NCBI GenBank assembly: GCA_036310185.1
Contig: JAXJSH010000042.1
Coordinates: forward strand, 1 to 51,209
Direction of reading: 5' to 3'
Origin: JALENY01 sp036310185
GTDB taxonomy: Bacteria; Bacillota; Clostridia; Lachnospirales; Lachnospiraceae
Length of the DNA: 51,209 nucleotides
In this document: positions 18,202-25,625 of the stretch, piece by piece
How the letters are laid out: each line of letters starts with the position of its first letter
How positions within the stretch are numbered: position 1 is the first letter of the stretch
Program-made: the position numbers and the translations under genes
The notes under the pieces: generated by a model
Seen by the model: only the letters and a program-made list of their open reading frames with translations
What the model was told of the DNA's origin: nothing
Databases searched by the model: none

Positions 18202-19626
18202 TTACATCGGATTGCCACAGTTCGGACAGAATTTCGGTTTGATCTGCATACCCGGATCGGTCCAGCCGCATTTGCTGCAGGCGGGCGCACTTACCGGTTT
18301 TTTCTGTCCACAGTTCATACAGAAATTACCGGCATTGACCGTACCGCAGGTACATGTCCAGTTTCCTGCCGGCTGCTGTCCCATGGGCTGTGCCGGTTCC
18401 TGTACTCCATATCCGGCTGGCTGAATCTGCTGTACATTCTGCGTTCCTGGCTGAACATTCATCTGCTGACTCTGCCAGCCGGCCGGCTGACCGTTCATCT
18501 GCTGACCAGCTGTCTGTGCGTTCTGCCATGCAGTCTGGCTTGCAGCGGCCTGCTGCTGTCCCATCTGCATCATAGACGCAAGGTTTCCGTTCATACCTCC
18601 AGCCATGCTGTTCATCATTCCCACGCCGGCAAAGCCCTGCAGGGCTCCCTTTTCATTGGAGGCAGCGGCTTTCATGGCTTCTGTCTGGCCGACACCCATA
18701 TAGGCAGCCAGCATGGACGGATCGGTATATCCTCTGGTATCCTGATAATTACCGATTTTTTCTTTGCTCTTATCATCCGGATCCAGCATATTAACTGCCA
18801 GACCATACAGTTCGATACCTCTTTTCGCAGCCCATGAATCAGACAGAAGTTCATTTACATCCTTCGTCAGTTCATCTTCATGAGATGCAATATCTGTATA
18901 TGGAATTTTCAGCTTGCTCAATCCGCCGATACCCTGACGAATAGCAGCAATTACCTCTGATTTAATCTGGGTCTCAATGTCTCTTCCTGTCACAACTCCG
19001 CTGCCATCCGCTCCAGCCACCTGGGAGCCAAGCATCTGATAAAATTTCAGCGGATCTGTTACATGGATGGAATAAACACCGTTGCCAAGCAATGTGGTGG
19101 AACACTGCCAAACCGGACGGTCCGTCAGCAGATCTCTCTCCACATGCTGGAATGAAATATTTCCGGAACCCCATTTAAATCCCTGAATTTCACCCATATT
19201 AATATAATATACACGCTCTGTATTTGTTCTCTGTCCGCCCGCCATAATCTGCTGACCAAGAGATGCCAGAATTGCCGCAAGCCCTTTATTTTCACCCGCA
19301 ATAAAAGACGGTGCTGCAGATGCATCATAGGTATAACGTCCCGGCTCTGCACAGAGCTCCACGATTTTTCCGTTCTCAACCAGAATCATACATTGGTTTT
19401 CCTGGATATCAATGCCGGAGCCACTGGTGATAATATTCTGATCACCTTTTTTGTTTCTTGAATCGCCGCTCACGATTTTTTCACCGCGTTTCATAATTAC
19501 GCCGCCGGACATATTTCCGCTCTCAAAATACTCCTGCCACATGGAAGTCCCCGTGGTTTTCAGTCCGCCCATCGCTGCGCCGGCCACATCACCGATGGCA
19601 CCGCCAATCATTTTAATCAGACCCAT
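18202..19626 (-). CDS. ydjI: SPFH-domain protein with C-terminal zinc ribbons (YdjI-like)
   Basis: Last gene of a ydjG-ydjH-ydjI cluster. The N-terminus has a glycine-rich amphipathic stretch and then an SPFH (band-7, virion-core-like) domain (about 40-300). A Gln/Met/Ala-rich linker (about 330-425) leads to two zinc ribbons: CTCGTVNAGNFCMNCG and CSKCGW...FCPNCG. In B. subtilis YdjI belongs to a membrane complex that helps recruit the phage-shock protein PspA to stressed membranes; a similar membrane-organising role is likely here. AAGGAGGATT precedes the ATG. No pspA-like gene is seen next to it. Confidence 0.85.
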   Translation of the reverse strand: MGLIKMIGGAIGDVAGAAMGGLKTTGTSMWQEYFESGNMSGGVIMKRGEKIVSGDSRNKKGDQNIITSGSGIDIQENQCMILVENGKIVELCAEPGRYTYDASAAPSFIAGENKGLAAILASLGQQIMAGGQRTNTERVYYINMGEIQGFKWGSGNISFQHVERDLLTDRPVWQCSTTLLGNGVYSIHVTDPLKFYQMLGSQVAGADGSGVVTGRDIETQIKSEVIAAIRQGIGGLSKLKIPYTDIASHEDELTKDVNELLSDSWAAKRGIELYGLAVNMLDPDDKSKEKIGNYQDTRGYTDPSMLAAYMGVGQTEAMKAAASNEKGALQGFAGVGMMNSMAGGMNGNLASMMQMGQQQAAASQTAWQNAQTAGQQMNGQPAGWQSQQMNVQPGTQNVQQIQPAGYGVQEPAQPMGQQPAGNWTCTCGTVNAGNFCMNCGQKKPVSAPACSKCGWTDPGMQIKPKFCPNCGNPM

Positions 19627-19729
19627 ACATAATCCTCCTTTGTCTATTCATTGTTTTCAATCATAAATTCAAATAGCTTCAGGAATATGGACACTTTCTT
19701 TTTCTCCTGTCCGCTATCCATTTCTGAAA

Positions 19730-20626
19730 TCAGAATTTCCGACCGCCGCCCCCATGGGACCGGCCGCTTCCGCTTCGGTGCATTCCTCCGCCGCCTCCTG
19801 ATCCGCCGCTTCCGCTGCTTGGCGGAATATATCGCTTATGGGTCTGTGTTCCCATAAATACGGCCCGGTTCACACCTACCTGGAAGGCTTTTGTTTCTAC
19901 TTTGTAATTGGCAATGTTCGTCGGTGCTTTTGCCTTGTGCTGCATAATCAGGGCCACAAACACAATTGCGGTCAGCACAATGCTGATCAATACCGAGGCG
20001 CCTGTGGGAATCAGCGTATGAAGCAGATTTTCATGATTTCTGACCTCTTTCACAAAAGCTTCCAGACACTTATAATAATCGCCGTCAGAAGCCCAGGGTG
20101 TGGTCTTATCCAGAATACGCTCTATCTCATTCTGGGAAAAAGAACTCTTTTTCTCACCGGAAACTTCTGTACAGACACCGGTTGTACTGATCCACTGCTC
20201 ACGATTGTCCATGTCAAGCAAAAACAGGATTCCATCTTCACCAAATCCGTTAAAATCGAAAAAATCATCTGCATAAGCCATAGCCGTGCCCGGATTGTAA
20301 TCCGTGGTCACCACCACGATGCGATATGCTTTCTTTGCCTCCACTTTATCAATCAGCGTTTCAAGCGCATCTATCTCTTCCGGGTCCAGAAGATCCGCCA
20401 GATCATACACAGACGCACGGTTGTCTTCCACAATGGGCGCTATACTCTGGTAATCGTCCGTTCCATAGTTCCCGTAATCCTGATTGTAGTAATCACTGTT
20501 GATGTTCTGGGCATTCACTTTTTCGATCACGCTTGCCACCCATAAATTCATGCCGATTGTCATAGCAAATAAGAATACCAGCACCAAAACACTTCTGCTA
20601 AATCTTTTTACACTTTTTTTCTTCAT
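19730..20626 (-). CDS. ydjH: TPM-domain membrane protein (YdjH/YgcG-like)
   Basis: A signal-anchor helix (about 11-32) is followed by an extracytoplasmic TPM domain (about 55-190) with VYDLADLLDPEEIDALE and VVVTTDYNPGTAMAYADDFFD, then a second helix (about 203-225) and a tail of GSGGSGGGGGMHRSG type. TPM domains occur in photosystem-repair and membrane-stress proteins. ATG at 20626 overlaps the upstream gene's stop (TGATG) and is 8 nt from GGAGGG; a GTG three bases earlier is possible but closer. Tight coupling to the genes on both sides supports a YdjGHI-type complex. Confidence 0.85.
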   Translation of the reverse strand: MKKKSVKRFSRSVLVLVFLFAMTIGMNLWVASVIEKVNAQNINSDYYNQDYGNYGTDDYQSIAPIVEDNRASVYDLADLLDPEEIDALETLIDKVEAKKAYRIVVVTTDYNPGTAMAYADDFFDFNGFGEDGILFLLDMDNREQWISTTGVCTEVSGEKKSSFSQNEIERILDKTTPWASDGDYYKCLEAFVKEVRNHENLLHTLIPTGASVLISIVLTAIVFVALIMQHKAKAPTNIANYKVETKAFQVGVNRAVFMGTQTHKRYIPPSSGSGGSGGGGGMHRSGSGRSHGGGGRKF

Positions 20627-21744
20627 CACAGCAGCCCTCCAATCAGACGAATCAGCATCATGATCAGCTGGGATCCAAGAAATGCACCGGCTGAGATCAG
20701 GGCCGCTTTTTTATAATCTTTCGGGATTTCTCCAATCATCTTTCCGGTCTGCCCATTCATGCCGAAAATATAATTTTTCCCCTTATACTCCGTGTACATC
20801 AGCCAGACCGGAAGCATGCCATATTCGGCTTTTTCATTGGAAAATCTGACATTTTCATGCTGAATACTTACGGTACTGTAACCGTCCAGACCTTCCATCA
20901 TATGATCATGCATACAGTCTTTCGCCCGCTGATCCGCTCTTGGCTTTGTCTTTTCCGAGGATTCGTCAAAACGCTCCGTATAATAGCCGGCCAGATATGC
21001 AGGGGTAAAGGGTTTCAAAGCGCTGTAATCAAATGGTTCGATTGCATCCATCAGATCATTATCCATTTTTACCAGGGCGTCTGCCGGTATTTTATCAAAA
21101 TCGCCGGAAGCGCTCCGCTCCACCTGATAGGATTTTACTTCTGTGTACTCATAATTGCCGGATCTCCAGACACGATTTTTTTTGGCTATGGCCTGCAGGC
21201 TGCCTTCCGCATGCATGCTGTACAGCCAGAAAGGTATGTACATTCCCTTTATTTTCTTAATGGTATTTTCTTCTTTAAAAAGTTTCGGTGCCAGAAACGT
21301 ACTTTTGCATAATTTCATATATGCCGCTTCCACATCCTCACGCTGCTTTACAAAAGGCAGTACATAATCCGGTTTCAATACGCCGGTCACATTTCCTTCC
21401 AGAACTACCGCCCGGTTGCAGTACAGACATGTGGTCGCAACCGTATTTTTCGATGTGATGATCTCGGCTCCACAGTGGGAACACTTATAAACCACCAGTT
21501 CTCCATCGGAATCATCCGTAGACTGTGCGCCTTCATCCGCTGCTTCCGGCTTTTTCTGCGGCTCATCCATGTTTTTCTTTCCCGGCGCTGCCTGCCCTTT
21601 TTCCCGGTTATCCGTTTCCTGTTTTGATTCATTTTCATACTCAGCCGGATCAAACATGCTGTCGCAGTATTCACATTTCAGTTTCTGTGTGGCCGCATCA
21701 AAGTAGAGCTCCGCCCCACAGGTTTTACAATTGTATTTTTTCAC
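20626..21744 (-). CDS. ydjG: Zinc-ribbon membrane protein YdjG-like
   Basis: First gene of the ydjGHI cluster. The N-terminal ribbon CKTCG...CEYCDS (4-31) is followed by an acidic linker and a second ribbon CSHCG...CLYCNR (about 90-115). A large domain ends in two closely spaced C-terminal hydrophobic segments after GMNGQTGKMIGEIPKDYKK. In B. subtilis YdjG tethers PspA-type stress proteins to the membrane. GTG at 21744 is chosen because GGAGGG lies 7 nt upstream; a TTG 24 bases earlier would put the ribosome site inside the gene. Promoter TTGATT-16-TATACT is directly upstream. Confidence 0.85.
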   Translation of the reverse strand: MKKYNCKTCGAELYFDAATQKLKCEYCDSMFDPAEYENESKQETDNREKGQAAPGKKNMDEPQKKPEAADEGAQSTDDSDGELVVYKCSHCGAEIITSKNTVATTCLYCNRAVVLEGNVTGVLKPDYVLPFVKQREDVEAAYMKLCKSTFLAPKLFKEENTIKKIKGMYIPFWLYSMHAEGSLQAIAKKNRVWRSGNYEYTEVKSYQVERSASGDFDKIPADALVKMDNDLMDAIEPFDYSALKPFTPAYLAGYYTERFDESSEKTKPRADQRAKDCMHDHMMEGLDGYSTVSIQHENVRFSNEKAEYGMLPVWLMYTEYKGKNYIFGMNGQTGKMIGEIPKDYKKAALISAGAFLGSQLIMMLIRLIGGLL

Positions 21745-21780
21745 CCAGATTCCCTCCAGATTTATCAATTTATCACATTC

Positions 21781-21808
21781 AGTATAACGTCTGCTCCATT
21801 CAAATCAA
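21781..21808 (-). promoter_or_regulatory. Promoter of the ydjGHI cluster
   Basis: TTGATT, a 16-bp spacer and TATACT on the minus strand, about 37 bp above the GTG start. Confidence 0.55.
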
Positions 21809-21857
21809 CATCAAAAAATTAATAAAAATATTGCAAATCACGGAATAAGTAAAAGAA

Positions 21858-21882
21858 GCCGGGCCGCTGTTCCGCGCCCGGC
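21858..21882 (-). terminator. Intrinsic terminator of glyS
   Basis: A perfect GC-only stem GCCGGGC/GCCCGGC with an 11-nt loop, followed on the minus strand by TTCTTTTACTT, 20 bp after the glyS stop. Confidence 0.85.
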
Positions 21883-21902
21883 CCCATAAGGCTTGCTATC
21901 TG

Positions 21903-23297
21903 TTAAAATCTGAATTTATCTTCAAAATAAGCTTTCAGATCTTCAATCTTAATTCTTTCCTGTTCCATGGTATCACGGTCACGAACGGTTACTGCGCCGT
22001 CTGTCTCTGACTCAAAGTCATAAGTAATACAGAACGGTGTACCGATCTCATCCTGACGGCGATATCTCTTACCGATGTTTCCGCGATCATCGTATTCGCA
22101 GTTATAGTATTTGCTCAGTTCCTGGTAAATCTTTTCTGCACCCTCGTTCAGCTTTTTGGAAAGGGGAAGCACACCGATTTTCACCGGAGCCAGCGCCGGA
22201 TGGAAATGAAGCACCGTACGTACATCGTTTTTCTCTGCATCCAGAACTTCCTCATCGTATGCGCTGCAAAGGAATGCAAGAACCATACGGTCTGCACCAA
22301 GTGACGGCTCAATAACATATGGAACGTATTTCATTTTCTTTTCATCATCAAAATAGGTCAGATCCTGTCCGGATGTATTCTGATGCTGTGTCAGGTCGTA
22401 GTCCGTACGGTCTGCAATACCCCACAGTTCGCCCCAGCCGAACGGGAACAGGAATTCCACGTCAGTGGTCGCTTTGCTGTAGAAAGACAGTTCCTCCGGA
22501 TCATGGTCACGATAACGAACTTCCTCGTCTTTCAGACCCAGGCTGTGCAGCCAGTCAAGACAGAACTGTTTCCAGTATGCGAACCATTCCAGGTCGGTAT
22601 CCGGCTCACAGAAGAATTCCAGTTCCATCTGCTCGAATTCACGGGTACGGAATGTGAAGTTACCCGGTGTGATCTCGTTACGGAATGATTTACCGATCTG
22701 AGCAATACCGAACGGAATTTTCTTACGGGATGTTCTCTGTACATTTTTGAAGTTTACAAAGATACCCTGTGCTGTTTCCGGACGAAGGTATACGGTGTTT
22801 TTCGCATCCTCGGTTACACCCTGGAATGTCTTGAACATCAGGTTGAACTGACGAATATCGGTAAAGTTATGTTTTCCGCAGGTCGGGCACGGAATCTGTT
22901 TTTCTTCGATGAAATCTTTCATCTTTTCCTGAGACCATGCATCCACAGACTCTTCCAGCTCAATTCCATTTTCATGACAGTAATCTTCAATAACCTTATC
23001 TGCACGGAAACGTTCGTGACACTCCTTACAATCCATCAGCGGATCAGAGAAACCGCCAAGATGACCGGAAGCCACCCATGTCTGCGGATTCATCAGAATC
23101 GCACAGTCTACCCCTACGTTGTACGGGCTTTCCTGAACGAATTTCTGCCACCATGCTTTTTTTACGTTGTTTTTCAGTTCAACGCCCAGATTTCCGTAAT
23201 CCCAGGTATTTGCAAGACCGCCATAGATCTCACTGCCCGGATAGACAAATCCTCTGGATTTTGCAAGTGCTACAATCTTTTCCATTGTTTTTTCCAT
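21903..23297 (-). CDS. glyS: Glycyl-tRNA synthetase, dimeric eukaryal-type
   Basis: Charges tRNA-Gly. This is the alpha2 class II enzyme, not the alpha2beta2 bacterial type: KSRGFVYPGSEIYGG and WDYGNLGVELKNN at the N-terminus, then FNLMFKTFQG and YLRPETAQGIFVNF (motif 2 region), RNEITPG and EPSLGADRMVLAFL (motif 3). The anticodon-binding domain starts near 365. Cys pairs CKECH and CPTCG may hold zinc. Length, 464 residues, is usual. It ends an era-recO-lipoprotein-glyS gene run. Only 82 bp separate it from the previous gene, too little for a T-box. AGGAGA precedes the ATG. Confidence 0.96.
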   Translation of the reverse strand: MEKTMEKIVALAKSRGFVYPGSEIYGGLANTWDYGNLGVELKNNVKKAWWQKFVQESPYNVGVDCAILMNPQTWVASGHLGGFSDPLMDCKECHERFRADKVIEDYCHENGIELEESVDAWSQEKMKDFIEEKQIPCPTCGKHNFTDIRQFNLMFKTFQGVTEDAKNTVYLRPETAQGIFVNFKNVQRTSRKKIPFGIAQIGKSFRNEITPGNFTFRTREFEQMELEFFCEPDTDLEWFAYWKQFCLDWLHSLGLKDEEVRYRDHDPEELSFYSKATTDVEFLFPFGWGELWGIADRTDYDLTQHQNTSGQDLTYFDDEKKMKYVPYVIEPSLGADRMVLAFLCSAYDEEVLDAEKNDVRTVLHFHPALAPVKIGVLPLSKKLNEGAEKIYQELSKYYNCEYDDRGNIGKRYRRQDEIGTPFCITYDFESETDGAVTVRDRDTMEQERIKIEDLKAYFEDKFRF

Positions 23298-23346
23298 AAT
23301 ATGTTCTCCTAACTACTATTTTTCTAAATATTTTTTATTCTATCAT

Positions 23347-23368
23347 TCATATACGCATTTGTATATGA
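23347..23368. repeat. 22-bp inverted repeat upstream of glyS
   Basis: TCATATAC, a 6-nt loop and GTATATGA form perfect 8-bp arms about 50 bp above the glyS start. It lacks a T-run on the minus strand, so it looks more like an operator or leader hairpin than a terminator. A TAGAAT -10-like element follows. Confidence 0.35.
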
Positions 23369-23379
23369 TTTCTGACTTA

Positions 23380-23967
23380 TTATTCATACACCACATAGGC
23401 ATATGATTCCTGATCGGCTGTCACATCGGCGGTTTTCTTTCCGGTTATTGTCACGTTGCTGCTGGCATACAGGATTTTTCCCGAAGTTTTCAGCGTACAG
23501 CTTTCCTGCAAGACAACCAGATTGTATGTTTCTTCCGAATACAGCAGATTCTGAAGGGCGATCCGTTTTCCATCCCGGTCGATAATCTCCTGCTGCTCAC
23601 CGCTGTCAAGACCTTCCATATCTTTTATGGTTCCATTGTAAATGCCTATCTGATTAAAGGCTGTATAGTCTTCATCACCTGCATATGTAATAACGGCATG
23701 TGCTGCTTCATTTTTTACCCTGAGGCTTTCCAGACTGATCCGCTCCTCTTTAGCTTCTTTGTTGTAGGCTTTGATTGCTGCATCAATGGTCTCTTTCAAC
23801 TCTTTTTTGTCATAATATTCCTTGTCAAAAGATTCATGGATCGTTGCGGTTATAGTTCCTTTTTCACTCACTTCTATGCTGTTTTTTTCTATCTGGTCAC
23901 TTTTTGCACATCCGGTCAGAATACAAAACATGCACAGAACCAATAAGATGCCTGTTTTTTTTCTCAC
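23380..23967 (-). CDS. Uncharacterised lipoprotein
   Basis: The N-terminus MRKKTGILLVLCMFCILTGC is a typical lipoprotein signal with lipobox LTGC, predicting lipid attachment at Cys20 and location on the outer membrane face. The mature part (about 175 residues) is charged and has no family I recognise; it repeats short beta-type segments such as AVITYAGDEDYTAF and ILYASSNVTITGK. The GTG start at 23967 follows CTGGAGGATT. It is placed between recO and glyS in the same orientation with short gaps, so it is probably cotranscribed. It appears to be an insertion into a usually tight era-recO-glyS order. Confidence 0.7.
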   Translation of the reverse strand: MRKKTGILLVLCMFCILTGCAKSDQIEKNSIEVSEKGTITATIHESFDKEYYDKKELKETIDAAIKAYNKEAKEERISLESLRVKNEAAHAVITYAGDEDYTAFNQIGIYNGTIKDMEGLDSGEQQEIIDRDGKRIALQNLLYSEETYNLVVLQESCTLKTSGKILYASSNVTITGKKTADVTADQESYAYVVYE

Positions 23968-24036
23968 AGTAATCCTCCAGTTAAAGTGCTTTTTCTTTTG
24001 TTGTATACGCGAACATTATACCCTTTCCTTTTGCAT

Positions 24037-24684
24037 TTAGTCAATCATTTCCAGTATATCCAGACTTTTAAAATGACGATCCGTGCATTTCTGCATGTAT
24101 CGGTCAACGATACCGGCAAATTCTTTTTTGGATTCTTCCTGCAGTGTAAAGGAATATAATTTTTCAACGGGAGCAGACACCACGAACTGCACTGCATACA
24201 GGGCAGTCTCATCTCTGTACCGGTCCGGTTCTACGGCAAAATAGCCATTATACAGCATGGTCTTCAGTTCAAAAATGCGGCGGATCAGCCGGGGTTCCAC
24301 TTTATGTTTTAAAAGTGCCCGCAAAGTCACAAACAGCAGATTCACCATCTGTGTCTCATCCACATTTTCCTGGGCAAAATAGTCTGCCAATTCCATGAAA
24401 TAAAATCCATAATACACCTCGGGAAGCTCTGCTGCCAGTTCCAGAAAATAATGACTGACCTGCGCCTGTACCAGGGTATAGGAACTGCGTCCCTCATACA
24501 GGGTGAATACAGCAAAAACAAAGGCATTGGCAGCCGCCAGAAGCGGGCTGTTGGGCCGTCTAGATCCTCTGGCAAAAGCCGTGATCCTGCCCCGCTCTTT
24601 TGTCAGCAGAACCACCCGCCTGTCGTATTCCCCCACCGGCATGGCCGATAAGACCACACCGGTTACCAAAATGGGTTCTCCCAT
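24037..24684 (-). CDS. recO: DNA repair protein RecO, short form without the zinc finger
   Basis: RecO loads RecA onto SSB-coated single-stranded DNA with RecR. The N-terminal OB fold is clear: VTGVVLSAMPVGEYDRRVVLLTKERGRITAFARGSRR. The helical C-terminal part ends with the usual HFKSLDIL signature, so the 3' end is complete. At 215 residues it is about 30-40 shorter than B. subtilis RecO; the missing part is the Cys-rich zinc finger, since no CxxC pairs are present. It starts 2 bp after the era stop with AAGGAAG inside the end of era, pointing to translational coupling. Confidence 0.92.
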   Translation of the reverse strand: MGEPILVTGVVLSAMPVGEYDRRVVLLTKERGRITAFARGSRRPNSPLLAAANAFVFAVFTLYEGRSSYTLVQAQVSHYFLELAAELPEVYYGFYFMELADYFAQENVDETQMVNLLFVTLRALLKHKVEPRLIRRIFELKTMLYNGYFAVEPDRYRDETALYAVQFVVSAPVEKLYSFTLQEESKKEFAGIVDRYMQKCTDRHFKSLDILEMID

Positions 24685-24686
24685 AC

Positions 24687-25592
24687 TTATACTTCCTTTT
24701 TATCGTATCCGAAGTTTTTCATCAGGAAATCGCTGTCTCTCCAGTCTTTCTTTACTTTTACCCAGAGTTTCAGATTGATTTTCTGCTCCATCATCTGTTC
24801 AATCTCGTAACGGGCATTGCTTCCGATCTTCTTCAGCATGCTTCCCTGTTTGCCGATAATAATTCCCTTGTGGGAATCTTTTTCACAAATTATGGTCGCT
24901 TCGATATCGGTGATCCTTCCGCCGCTTCTCTCTTTCATCACATCGATGGCCACAGCAATACCGTGCGGAATCTCCTCATCCAGTGCATGCAGTGCTTTTT
25001 CACGGATGATTTCCGCCACGATCTGACGCATGGGCTGATCTGTGACCGTATCCTCATCGTAAAATGCCGGTCCATACGGCAAATATTTGAAAATACTGTC
25101 GATCACATCGTGGGTGTTGTTTCCCCGCAGAGCGGATACCGGAATGATTTCATCAAAATCCAGCAAAGTGCGGTATTTATCGATGACTGCCAGAACTTCT
25201 TCTTTTTTGATCATATCTATTTTGTTAATAACAAGGAGGATCGGCAGTTTGCTTTTTTGCAGCTGCTCCGCAATGTGACGCTCGCCGGCACCGATATAAG
25301 TGGTCGGTTCCACAAGCCAGAGAATCACATCCGCATCTTTCAGCGTGCGCTCTGCCACATGAACCATGTATTCGCCCAGCTTGTTCTTTGCTTTATGTAT
25401 ACCCGGCGTATCCAGGAACACAATCTGTCCCTGGTCGTCGGTGTAAACGGTCTGAATCTTATTTCTTGTTGTCTGGGGTTTTTTTGACGTAATCGCAATC
25501 TTCTGTCCGATCAGCTGATTCATCAATGTGGATTTCCCCACGTTCGGTCTGCCGATGATGGCAGCAAAGCCGGATTTAAAATTATTACTCAT
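24687..25592 (-). CDS. era: GTPase Era
   Basis: Ribosome-assembly GTPase acting on 16S rRNA of the small subunit. G1 GRPNVGKS (14-21), G3 DTPGIHKAKNKLGEYM and G4 NKIDM are present. The C-terminal KH domain carries GKQGSMLKKIGSNARYEIE. ATG at 25592 gives the usual start MSNNFKSGFAAIIGRPN and about 301 residues; a TTG seven codons earlier would overlap the AAGGA ribosome site. That site is 12 nt away, which is a little long. Only 33 bp follow the M16 peptidase stop and recO follows at once, so all are likely in one transcript. Confidence 0.95.
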   Translation of the reverse strand: MSNNFKSGFAAIIGRPNVGKSTLMNQLIGQKIAITSKKPQTTRNKIQTVYTDDQGQIVFLDTPGIHKAKNKLGEYMVHVAERTLKDADVILWLVEPTTYIGAGERHIAEQLQKSKLPILLVINKIDMIKKEEVLAVIDKYRTLLDFDEIIPVSALRGNNTHDVIDSIFKYLPYGPAFYDEDTVTDQPMRQIVAEIIREKALHALDEEIPHGIAVAIDVMKERSGGRITDIEATIICEKDSHKGIIIGKQGSMLKKIGSNARYEIEQMMEQKINLKLWVKVKKDWRDSDFLMKNFGYDKKEV

Positions 25593-25625
25593 GAAAATGT
25601 CCAGTCCTTTCAAATTTTAAAATGT

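Noticed and set aside
17941..18837. Long open frame on the plus strand opposite ydjI
   Set aside because: It overlaps the well-supported YdjI-like gene in the other direction, has no ribosome site and gives His/Ser/Leu-rich low-complexity translation typical of an antisense frame.
23298..23379. T-box riboswitch upstream of glyS
   Set aside because: The interval is only 82 bp and lacks the T-box sequence and terminator.
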